Assembly (NCBI RefSeq): GCF_017873435.1
Contig: NZ_JAGGKG010000005.1
Span: 1 to 64,000 of the forward strand
DNA: 64,000 nucleotides
Direction: 5' to 3'
Origin: Paenibacillus turicensis
Lineage (GTDB): Bacteria > Bacillota > Bacilli > Paenibacillales > Paenibacillaceae
The notes under the pieces are model-generated. The model was not told the DNA's origin, made no database searches, and worked only from the letters and a program-made list of their open reading frames with translations. Both the position numbers and the translations under genes were made by a program. Of the stretch, positions 35,184-43,069 are shown one piece after another; within the stretch, counting starts at the first letter, position 1, and each line of letters opens with the position of its first letter.

Positions 35184-36497
35184 TTATTTTTCATAGGACA
35201 ACGATGCATCCTTTAACTGCTCAAACGCCTTCTCTGGTGTAATTTTGCCAAAGCTAAGCTGATCGCGTACTAATACCCAGTCTTTATCAATAAAGTTCGT
35301 CCAGCCACCTGCACCAGCAGACCAAGCTTGACCATCCTTTTCTGTCGCACGTAGAAGACCTAAGCCCACCTTATCCAGTTCACTCATGTTAGCTTCAAGT
35401 GAGGCTGAAATATCCTTATTCGCAGGTAAACCACGGAAGGTTTGCATAATATTTCCTGCTTCTGGATCGTTAACTAGCCAATTCACAAACTTTTTAGCTT
35501 CCTCTGCATGCTTAGAATCTTTAGAAACTGACAGGAACATAGATGGCTTCAACCAGCCCCCAGCTTCTTCAGCACGTGGCATTGTGACAAGGGCATATGC
35601 ACCTGGCTTGATGCTGTCCCATGTACCTAAGTTGTTGGAGAAGCTATAACGGAATAAAACCTTTCCTGCTGACAATAAATCCATTTGTGGATCATGCTCT
35701 TTATCAGAAGCGTTTACATCTGCTGGAGGCACTAATCCTAATGCACGGAGCTCTTCAAACTTTTTCGTCCACTCTAAAAACGAAGCTTGATCGATGTTGA
35801 AATGCCCATCATCTGTAACTACTTGCCCTTTACCTTTAGCATATTGATAAGCGGAATACATAAAGTAGTTACCTGCATAATCTAATGTGAAATATTGGCC
35901 ACTTGGTAATTTAGACTTGGATTCCTTTGCTAATGCGAAAAAGTCATCCCAAGTCCAGCCATCAGTTGGATTAGCAATGCCAAGCTTATCCATCGCTGCT
36001 TTATCATAAACCATACCAAAGGCTACGGAGCCCATTGGAATTGCGTATTGCTTCCCATTTAATTGACCACCTGATAGCAATTTTGTATCAAATTTACTGA
36101 CATCCACCTCAGGAGATAACTCCATTAATTGGTTGCGTCCCATCCAATCTGGCATCCAGCCTGGATCGAGTTGTATCACGTCAGGTGCGTTATTGGATGC
36201 AGCTTGCGTTGATAATTTATCCAAATACCCATCCATCCCAGAATATTCAGGCTCAAAGGTAACGTGTGGATTTTTTGTAGTGTACAATTCTAGTGCCTTT
36301 AAGGTTGCTTCATGACGTGGCTGAGATCCCCACCACATAATACGTAACTTGACAGACTCGGTGCTAGACGTAGCTGGCTTATCACCATTTGCTGTCTTAC
36401 TTGAATTTTTTGTGTCCCCACTACTTCCACATGCAACTAAAGTCCCCATTATTCCAATGACAGTTAAAACCGAGAGAAAGCGCTTCCATTTAGACAT
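35184..36497 (-). CDS. Sugar-binding lipoprotein of the ABC importer
   Basis: 437 residues. Signal peptide with lipobox T-L-V-A-C-G; mature part is a CUT1 extracellular solute-binding protein (S-V-K-L-R-I-M-W-W-G-S, D-V-I-Q-L-D-P, A-L-V-T-M-P-R). First gene of the transporter operon. A cre-like site lies at its start codons (36475-36488). Confidence 0.95.
   Translation of the reverse strand: MSKWKRFLSVLTVIGIMGTLVACGSSGDTKNSSKTANGDKPATSSTESVKLRIMWWGSQPRHEATLKALELYTTKNPHVTFEPEYSGMDGYLDKLSTQAASNNAPDVIQLDPGWMPDWMGRNQLMELSPEVDVSKFDTKLLSGGQLNGKQYAIPMGSVAFGMVYDKAAMDKLGIANPTDGWTWDDFFALAKESKSKLPSGQYFTLDYAGNYFMYSAYQYAKGKGQVVTDDGHFNIDQASFLEWTKKFEELRALGLVPPADVNASDKEHDPQMDLLSAGKVLFRYSFSNNLGTWDSIKPGAYALVTMPRAEEAGGWLKPSMFLSVSKDSKHAEEAKKFVNWLVNDPEAGNIMQTFRGLPANKDISASLEANMSELDKVGLGLLRATEKDGQAWSAGAGGWTNFIDKDWVLVRDQLSFGKITPEKAFEQLKDASLSYEK
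36475..36488 (-). promoter_or_regulatory. Cre-like site within the binding-protein start
   Basis: Minus strand TGGAAGCGCTTTCT, two mismatches to the CcpA cre consensus, centred on AAGCGCTT in codons 4-8. Sites inside the coding start are common but the match is imperfect. Confidence 0.35.
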
Positions 36498-36836
36498 TCT
36501 TAACCCTCCTAATTATATCTGTGTGAATATTCCTACATCGTTATATTAACAATTATGAAAACAAGTTTGTATATGAGTAATGCACGATTTATTTCAAAAT
36601 CTCACGGAAAATGAGGGGTAAAAAATCTTAATTACAATTTCAGGATCTATTTAGAAATTAGTCCATGACAACGATAGGAGTCTGGTAGCTACGATTCAGA
36701 GCGTTCTTGCCCAATTTCAAATAAAAAAAGACTAAAATTTATAGGTATTTTAGTCTCTTACATTATTAATGTCAGAACAATTAATATGAATTATACTGAA
36801 AATAATTATAATCATTAGGATTTCATATAGCTCAAT
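36498..36836. other. 339-bp intergenic region
   Basis: No gene. Contains the promoter region of the ABC operon, a terminator (36723-36758), and GGTAGCTACGATTCAGAGC-like sequence (36688-36712) that resembles one half of the dispersed palindromic repeat. Confidence 0.5.
36723..36758 (-). terminator. Terminator after the small kinase gene
   Basis: Minus strand GAGACTAAAATA / TATAAATTTTAGTC followed by TTTTTTT. Confidence 0.85.
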
Positions 36837-37304
36837 CTAGCTATTTATCGTTATCACCTTTTCCCCGTATAACATTAGCTTCGCTTCAAACTCATCTCTA
36901 TTTTTTTCAAAGTCATCTGTCCATTTAAACATCTCACGGAGCATTGTTAGGGTTGGCTTATAGTGGCACTTCTCTACCCCAAGTTTTTGCTTAATAAACC
37001 TTAGAACAATTCTAACCTTTCTCTTCCATAGCGGGGGATCAAGGAAAATAATACGATCTGCCATATCATATAAATATTGATAGGACTTGCGATCTGTGCC
37101 TTCAAAAATCCATTTTCCATGCTGATCTATGTCCATAATGACTTGCCATTGCTCATCTGGGGTTCGTTTTGATCTCCCCTCCAATGTCTGGTGGTGAACA
37201 ACAGCATCTAACTCATACCAAGGAATATTGAGTTCCTGAGATAACTCCCTAGCTAAAGTCGTTTTACCGCTGGCTACAATGCCTACAATAAAAATTTTGT
37301 TCAT
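36837..37304 (-). CDS. Small AAA/adenylate-kinase-like NTPase
   Basis: 155 residues. Walker A in G-I-V-A-S-G-K-T-T-L-A, later D-R-I-I-F-L-D-P-P as Walker B region. Resembles the FlaR/topology-modulation and shikimate-kinase-like group of P-loop kinases; the substrate is unknown. Overlaps the acetyltransferase gene by 4 nt. Confidence 0.85.
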   Translation of the reverse strand: MNKIFIVGIVASGKTTLARELSQELNIPWYELDAVVHHQTLEGRSKRTPDEQWQVIMDIDQHGKWIFEGTDRKSYQYLYDMADRIIFLDPPLWKRKVRIVLRFIKQKLGVEKCHYKPTLTMLREMFKWTDDFEKNRDEFEAKLMLYGEKVITINS

Positions 37305-37840
37305 TCCACATTACGTCTTTTCCATTCATCCTCTACGATACGCATTTCAATCAAATTCAAGCTTTTATCCTTCATTTGGATATAGTTTGGGATAAACTTA
37401 TCTTCCATAAATCCTACACTTTTATAACATTTTAAGGCAGAGATGTTGTAATCAAATACACCTAAGGTAATTCGTTGTAATTTTAAATCCTCAAAACCAA
37501 CCTTCAAGATAGCTAGAAGCATTTGTTCACCGTAGCCCTTACCTCTACTACCTGGATCGCCAAGAAGTACTTTTCCAATTCGCCCTGATCTATTTTCTCG
37601 ATCTATTGCACCAATTGAAATATGACCAATGCTTTTATTTGTACCTGGATCTATTACTTTATAAATTAGTTTGCTAGAGGTATCCATATCATTCGCATCC
37701 TCAAGATAAGCCTCTAATTGCTCCTTAGTAAGTGGGTATTTAAAATTTACCCCAGCCCATTGTAATAAAAAGGCTTCATCCCCACTCCAACTGATCAGTT
37801 GTTCAAAATCTGATGCTTCAAAATATTTTAGTGTGATCAT
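37301..37840 (-). CDS. GNAT-family N-acetyltransferase
   Basis: 179 residues. GNAT core: I-G-H-I-S-I-G-A-I-D, acetyl-CoA loop G-D-P-G-S-R-G-K-G-Y-G (the R/Q-x-x-G-x-G/A form) and L-G-V-F-D-Y-N-x-x-A-L-K-C-Y-K-S-V-G-F. RimJ/RimL-like. Substrate unknown. Coupled to the kinase gene downstream. Confidence 0.92.
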   Translation of the reverse strand: MITLKYFEASDFEQLISWSGDEAFLLQWAGVNFKYPLTKEQLEAYLEDANDMDTSSKLIYKVIDPGTNKSIGHISIGAIDRENRSGRIGKVLLGDPGSRGKGYGEQMLLAILKVGFEDLKLQRITLGVFDYNISALKCYKSVGFMEDKFIPNYIQMKDKSLNLIEMRIVEDEWKRRNVE

Positions 37841-37982
37841 GGCATGACTCCTTCGCTAGTTGGGGGTGTTTGTCACCCACTTATTTAAATAATCAAAAAT
37901 AATTATACCAATATTTATTTCCTTAAATATTATCATACTTTAAATTAAGGTTTTCTGTAAATTTCGTTATGAGTACACTTTC

Positions 37983-38165
37983 TTAATGTTCCCTTCCTGC
38001 ACCACCATCAGCATGAAATTCTGTTGAATGACGAAAAATCTGAAATCCCTCACTCGTTTTTCTTGATACAAAATGTGCATACGTGCTATACCCTATGTTA
38101 TTATTTTTATTTAAACGACATGTAAACTAATCATAATCTTTTTTTACAATAATTACTTTATTCAT
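37983..38165 (-). pseudogene. Small ORF with one in-frame stop, coupled to the zinc-ribbon gene
   Basis: ATG at 38165 overlaps the stop of the preceding gene (TAATG). The frame reads MNKVIIVKKDYD, then TAG, then F-T-C-R-L-N ... Y-A-H-F-V-S-R-K-T ... F-R-H-S-T-E-F-H-A-D-G-G-A-G-R-E-H, then stop. Codon 13 could be a former TGG. No family recognised. The rest of this ~320-bp gap shows nothing else. Confidence 0.4.
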
Positions 38166-38605
38166 TACTGCTTTAGCTCCTTACCACATTTTGAGCAAAA
38201 CATATATAAATCATTTTCTATTTTGTTCCCACAATAAGGGCAATAATTTAGATCTCCTTCAGCTTGAGCTTCGTGCGAGTCGGTGTCCTTATATGAGTTG
38301 CTACGTTGATGAGTGACCTCTTCATATTCTGCTTTACTAATAAATCGGTCAATTGGATCAGGTTCTTCATTACCTTCGGTTATGTCAAACATGGACATGC
38401 GATTTTTACTAGTTGCATTAATAAAATGAAAAATGGCTTGCGCAATGGCTACTCCCACAAATACGATTCCAAATAGAACAAAAAAACCAGGTGCTTCCAT
38501 GCTTGCAGCCATAATTGTCCAAAATACACCAAATATTCCAACCGCAACACTACCTACGACTCCCATTGCTGAAGAGCCTCTCCCAGGTTTAACACTTCTT
38601 CTCAA
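38165..38605 (-). CDS. Membrane protein with C-terminal zinc ribbon
   Basis: 146 residues. Two hydrophobic segments (about 12-34 and 40-60) and a C-terminal zinc ribbon C-P-Y-C-G-N-K ... C-S-K-C-G-K-E. A charged middle joins them. No specific function known; such proteins are widespread in bacilli. Confidence 0.75.
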   Translation of the reverse strand: MRRSVKPGRGSSAMGVVGSVAVGIFGVFWTIMAASMEAPGFFVLFGIVFVGVAIAQAIFHFINATSKNRMSMFDITEGNEEPDPIDRFISKAEYEEVTHQRSNSYKDTDSHEAQAEGDLNYCPYCGNKIENDLYMFCSKCGKELKQ

Positions 38606-38829
38606 TGAAATCCCCCTCTTTGTCTAAGATATAATTTCTATTTACATTAAGGCTTACTTATCAAATAGTAATATTTTTGAATGAAGGATATCCTCTCACG
38701 TATATCTTCTCTATAATCTTTTACAATTTAAAAGGAAAGCTTCATAAAAAGTTATGGGTGCTATTTTCCCCTGCATTTCATCTAATCTTAACGATGATTT
38801 TATTTTTAATATGGAAAATTTGTGTGAAG

Positions 38830-41103
38830 CTAGCGCTTTAATACTGGTTTAATTGCTTTACGCAACCAAAAGGCAAGCACCGTACCTGCGCCCCATGAAC
38901 TCGGGTTTTGTAGGTATTCGTTATAATGATCGTTAATCATATAAGTCCGTGTGGAGGTGGGGCTTTTTAACCCAAACTCCTCCCATACTGCCGGATCATT
39001 AGAGCCGCCAAGCTGGATGAGCATGTTATCTACTTCTTGCTGTAATTTAAGCGGGATTTCGTTATAGGCTTGAATAATTTGGTCATGAAATTCATTGATT
39101 GGATTGCGGTTGCCAAGACTAGTCAAGTGAATACTCTCACGAATATATGAGACGTACGCTAGATGTTCCGCCCAAAGCTTGTCTATATAATATAGTCGCA
39201 CCCTCCGCTCAGAAGGACTCATATGCAGTTCTCCTTTTAAAATAGAAAGACGCTCCTTATACAGCATACGCCGCTGCATTTCGAGCACATCGGAATAGCT
39301 GTTTAGTTCCTGACGAATATCAAAGTTTTGTCCCATCATCATACGCTGAATTTGCCCAATTTTTTTACTTAACATCGGTTCATTAATCGCCTGTTCTTGC
39401 CTTGGGACGGAAATCATTTTATCCAACCCAAAGCGCATCAGCAGTTCATCTTCTAAGCTTACAATAAATACGGAAGCTCCAGGATCACCTTGGCGACCTG
39501 CCCGCCCACGTAACTGGTCATCAATTCGCATACTCTGGTGCACATGTGTACCAATGACGTATAAGCCTCCTAGCTTCGCAACCCGCTCTGCTTCTGCTGG
39601 ATTTCCACCTCCCAGTCGAATATCAACACCACGACCCGCCATATTCGTAGATACAGTTACGGCTCCAAACTCCCCTGCTTTAGCGATAATCTCTGCTTCT
39701 TCGGCATCGTTTTTGGCATTTAAAACATGGCAAGGCACGTTAGCAACTGCTAGTGCCTCAGATAGGATATTCGACTCTTCCACACTAGCTGTACCAATAA
39801 GAATTGGACGTCCTGTTGTATGGACAGAAGAAATTTCTTGTACAAGCGCCTTTAGCTTCGCCTCTTTATGCGTATAGACCCTATGCGGCTCATCCCTTCG
39901 TTGATTAGGTTGATTGGGGGGAATCTGTAAAACCTGCAATTCGTATAATGCCTTAAACTCAATTGCTGAGGCATGAGCTGTCGCTGTCATTCCAGAAATT
40001 TTGGGATATAAGCTAAGGAAGTGTTGAAGTGTAATTGTGCCTAACACCCTGCCACCTGCTTTAGATTTTAATCCTTCCTTCACATAAAGTGCTGCTTGTA
40101 AACCGTCAGGTAAATGTCTATTTTCTGCCACACGACCCGTATACTCATCAATTAATTCAATTTGACCATTTCGGACGATATAATCTACATCTTTTTTTAG
40201 TAAAACTTCCGCGTGTAATGCACAATTTAAAGACATCAACAGCTGGCTATGGTGACTTTCATACAAATCTCCACATCCCAATAGTGCTTCCACTTTGGTA
40301 GCACCTTCTTCATTTAAATATACATTGCGTTTAAATTCATCAAAATCATAATGCATATGTAGCTTAAGCTGCCGCACAACCTCAGCCAATTCCATATCCG
40401 CTTTCTCAGTCATGTCTCTATCCCCAGCAATGATTAGCGGAACACGCGCTTCATCAAGAAGCAAAGAATCCGCTTCATCCACAATGACATAGTGGAAAGG
40501 ACGGTGAACAAGATCATCTTCATCAAGTGCAATGGTATCACGCAAATAATCAAAACCCGCTTCTTTTGCCGTGACATAAGTAATATCTGCCCTGTATGCG
40601 GCCCTTTTTTGAGATAAACTCATATTTGCTTGAACTGCATTTACAGACAATCCAAGGAAAGTATAAATAGGACTCATCCAAGTCGCATCCCGATTTGCCA
40701 AATATTCATTAAAGGTCAGCACGTGAACCCCTTTGCCAGTTAAGGCGTGAAGATATGCAGGCATAACTGCGGAGAGCGTTTTTCCTTCCCCAGTGTGCTG
40801 TTCAATTAAATATCCCTCATACAAAGCAATCGCAGCCATGATCTGAACATTATAGGGACGTAAGCCAAGCTTTCTTTTTGCTGTCTCATAAACAAGTGCA
40901 TAGGCGTCTACAAGCAACTCGTCCAAAGGTGTACCATCTATTGCTTCCTTTTTTAAACGAAGAGACTCCGCTTGTAGCTCTTGATCATTCCAAGCTTCTA
41001 AATTCCGATTTTTAATCTGTTCGGTCTTCGCTTTTAACTGTGTTAGTTTGTGGTTGTGATCACGATTCTTGAAGCTTTGGATTAACTTCTTTGCTGGATT
41101 CAT
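38830..41103 (-). CDS. secA2: Accessory preprotein translocase ATPase SecA2
   Basis: 757 residues from ATG (SD AAAGGAGCG); shorter than housekeeping SecA (about 840) because it lacks the C-terminal zinc-binding tail. Walker A H-T-G-E-G-K-T-L-S-A-V, Walker B V-I-V-D-E-A-D-S-L-L-L-D-E-A-R, later T-N-M-A-G-R-G-V-D-I and D-Q-L-R-G-R-A-G-R-Q-G-D. Drives export of a subset of proteins. No accessory SecY or glycosylation genes are adjacent, so its client is unknown. Confidence 0.92.
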   Translation of the reverse strand: MNPAKKLIQSFKNRDHNHKLTQLKAKTEQIKNRNLEAWNDQELQAESLRLKKEAIDGTPLDELLVDAYALVYETAKRKLGLRPYNVQIMAAIALYEGYLIEQHTGEGKTLSAVMPAYLHALTGKGVHVLTFNEYLANRDATWMSPIYTFLGLSVNAVQANMSLSQKRAAYRADITYVTAKEAGFDYLRDTIALDEDDLVHRPFHYVIVDEADSLLLDEARVPLIIAGDRDMTEKADMELAEVVRQLKLHMHYDFDEFKRNVYLNEEGATKVEALLGCGDLYESHHSQLLMSLNCALHAEVLLKKDVDYIVRNGQIELIDEYTGRVAENRHLPDGLQAALYVKEGLKSKAGGRVLGTITLQHFLSLYPKISGMTATAHASAIEFKALYELQVLQIPPNQPNQRRDEPHRVYTHKEAKLKALVQEISSVHTTGRPILIGTASVEESNILSEALAVANVPCHVLNAKNDAEEAEIIAKAGEFGAVTVSTNMAGRGVDIRLGGGNPAEAERVAKLGGLYVIGTHVHQSMRIDDQLRGRAGRQGDPGASVFIVSLEDELLMRFGLDKMISVPRQEQAINEPMLSKKIGQIQRMMMGQNFDIRQELNSYSDVLEMQRRMLYKERLSILKGELHMSPSERRVRLYYIDKLWAEHLAYVSYIRESIHLTSLGNRNPINEFHDQIIQAYNEIPLKLQQEVDNMLIQLGGSNDPAVWEEFGLKSPTSTRTYMINDHYNEYLQNPSSWGAGTVLAFWLRKAIKPVLKR

Positions 41104-41281
41104 CAAATAAAATCGCTCCTTTACGGTAAACTACTGTAGCCGACATTAGCCTGTATTAGGTAGATGTTGATCTATTTACGTTCAAGAGCCATAAACGTTG
41201 CACGTTTTTCCTCATATTATTTGGAAACTAACGTATACTCTGCTTACACATTACCAATAAATTAGCTTACTAGCAAAAAAC

Positions 41282-41317
41282 AAAAACGGAGGTGACTTTT
41301 AGACAATCTCCGTTTTT
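41282..41317. terminator. Bidirectional terminator
   Basis: AAAAACGGAG and CTCCGTTTTT arms with a 16-nt loop. Serves the SUKH-like gene on the minus strand. The remainder of 41104-41395 shows no gene. Confidence 0.8.
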
Positions 41318-41395
41318 ACCTTTTTATTATGTATTTTTCTTTATATCTGTCACATCGAAAGAAGAAACTGTACTACACAAATATTCTTTGAGCTA

Positions 41396-41795
41396 TTAAC
41401 GCATTTCTAAGATATTAATTCCCTTCCCTTCAATAAAAAAGTCTTCAAATGTCTCTGCAAATTTAGTCGCTTCTTCAAAAAAGTTTCCGTCACCCGCTCC
41501 AACAATATACAACCCTACCCCTTCTTGTCCCTTGCCATAATAATACACATTACCACCTAAGTCTGTAGCAAAAATTAGTCCCTCCTTAATATCTTCTTTA
41601 AAATATGGATAATTGTCATCAACATTAATAATATCTGTAACATAAACAAAGTTTATAATTATTGATGTACCCTTAATCTTAAAACCATAAATGATTGCCT
41701 CTTCCAAAATATCAATTAACATTTTAGGTCCGTGGCATTTCACTTTCGTTATATAAGCTTACAAATCGGCTGTTAACTACAGATAATAAATTCAT
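41396..41795 (-). pseudogene. SUKH/SMI1-KNR4-like gene with a frameshift
   Basis: The 115-residue frame 41743-41396 has the SUKH core I-F-A-T-D-L-G-G-N-V-Y-Y-Y-G-K-G and a C-terminal helix F-A-E-T-F-E-D-F-F. Its own ATG has no ribosome site. Upstream, ATG at 41795 follows GGAGG by 6 nt and opens a 23-codon frame (MNLLSVVNSRF...) that ends by stop where the other frame begins, as if one base were lost or gained. SUKH proteins often act as toxin immunity proteins. Confidence 0.55.
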
Positions 41796-41875
41796 TTTTG
41801 GCCTCCTTATGGAAAGCTTGCTCATCCATCTGTCACTTTTCATGATGAGATTCGTGCAGTATTGACTTTGCTATT

Positions 41876-42790
41876 TCATATTAGATTATTATCGTAGATT
41901 TGTTGCAAAAGGTTTCGTCCATAATTAACGATGACCTCAGCGTTATTTTGAGTACCATAATAAATATCGGCAATCGCCATTTTGATACAGCAAATTTGGA
42001 TTTGCCCCTTTTTGTCTTTCAACACTTCTAGCCCATATCCATTAAAGAAGGCATTCATCGCTACTTTGTTATTTGCAAAATATCTTTCAAATAAGATCGA
42101 AAAGTGGTCCACATCTATGCCCCATAACATATTTTCAAAATCAATCATGCCTGTTACAGTCCCACACTCATCTACTAACCAATTACCAGGCGTAGAATCC
42201 CAGCTTATAGGCACTGGCTTAACATGCTCAAAAACTTGAATATTGTGAAGTGCGCACTGAGCAAGCTCTATTTCCATAGGTGTCAGTAAGTTTTGCTCCT
42301 CACAGCGATTAGACGTTTCTTGAATTGAATCGTAAACATAGTTCATTGGATTTTTGCTAGGCGAAAGGTCAATTGGGGTTCCTTTTAGATCAGGACGACC
42401 AAACCATGTTCCACTTTGTGAATCATGTAGTATTTTTATTAACTCCCCAGCTTGGCGGTAGGCTTTTGTAGTTGCCTTTATATCTAAATCTGCCTCTCTC
42501 ATAATGACACCATCAATAGAAGTAATTAAGATAGCATAGAGTCCTTCTTTTTCAAATACATCAATTAATTTAGGGACATAGGATTGCAAAGGGTGTAACC
42601 AGTTTGTATAGGCGTAAACTTCGGGGTGCCATCGTTCTTTTCGATTAAAAGCTTTTAAGTAATAACAGCTTTTGTTTATATCTGAACAAATCTTCCATAC
42701 TCCAGTTCTTGAACTATTGGGTCTGTAATTAGCAAGAATTTGAAATGGTCCGATGCAGTTTTTTATAAATTCAGAAAGTTGAGAATCCAA
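41876..42790 (-). CDS. APH-like phosphotransferase
   Basis: 304 residues of the APH/choline-kinase fold: D-S-T-P-G-N-W-L-V (catalytic Asp and the metal-binding Asn) and M-I-D-F-E-N (the DFG equivalent). The usual His before the catalytic Asp is Trp here (S-W-D). N-terminal nucleotide lobe has Y-Y-L-K-A-F. Substrate unknown; drug inactivation cannot be claimed. Downstream of terminator repeat 1. Confidence 0.82.
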   Translation of the reverse strand: MDSQLSEFIKNCIGPFQILANYRPNSSRTGVWKICSDINKSCYYLKAFNRKERWHPEVYAYTNWLHPLQSYVPKLIDVFEKEGLYAILITSIDGVIMREADLDIKATTKAYRQAGELIKILHDSQSGTWFGRPDLKGTPIDLSPSKNPMNYVYDSIQETSNRCEEQNLLTPMEIELAQCALHNIQVFEHVKPVPISWDSTPGNWLVDECGTVTGMIDFENMLWGIDVDHFSILFERYFANNKVAMNAFFNGYGLEVLKDKKGQIQICCIKMAIADIYYGTQNNAEVIVNYGRNLLQQIYDNNLI

Positions 42791-42954
42791 TGCATCTGAT
42801 ATTAAATGATTGATAATATCACCCTCTAATTGATGTTTTTATACTTTGATATACTTCTGTATTGTTTATTCATCGGTGGGATCTCCTGCTGCAATGTTTA
42901 ATACAAGTATAACCTCACTTTCAAATTTTTTTAAGTTATACTAGACTTTTAGAA

Positions 42955-43044
42955 AAAAGCCATCTTTTTTTCCAAAAAGATGGCCTTGATCTCAACAGTA
43001 TTCAATTTGTATTTCTACCCTACTCCCCATACAATTGTCCACTT
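42955..43044 (-). repeat. 90-bp direct repeat, copy 1 (contains terminator)
   Basis: Collinear without gaps with 48715-48804, about 88% identical by eye. Includes GCCATCTTTTT...AAAAAGATGGC with T-run and an identical 24-bp block at its end (positions 43021-43044). Lies downstream of the serine hydrolase gene. Confidence 0.85.
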
Positions 43045-43069
43045 TCGTTTTAACTCCGATTTAGTTTTA

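Noticed and set aside
41876-42790. Naming the APH-like protein as an aminoglycoside-resistance gene
   Set aside because: Only the general kinase fold is visible, and the usual His before the catalytic Asp is changed.
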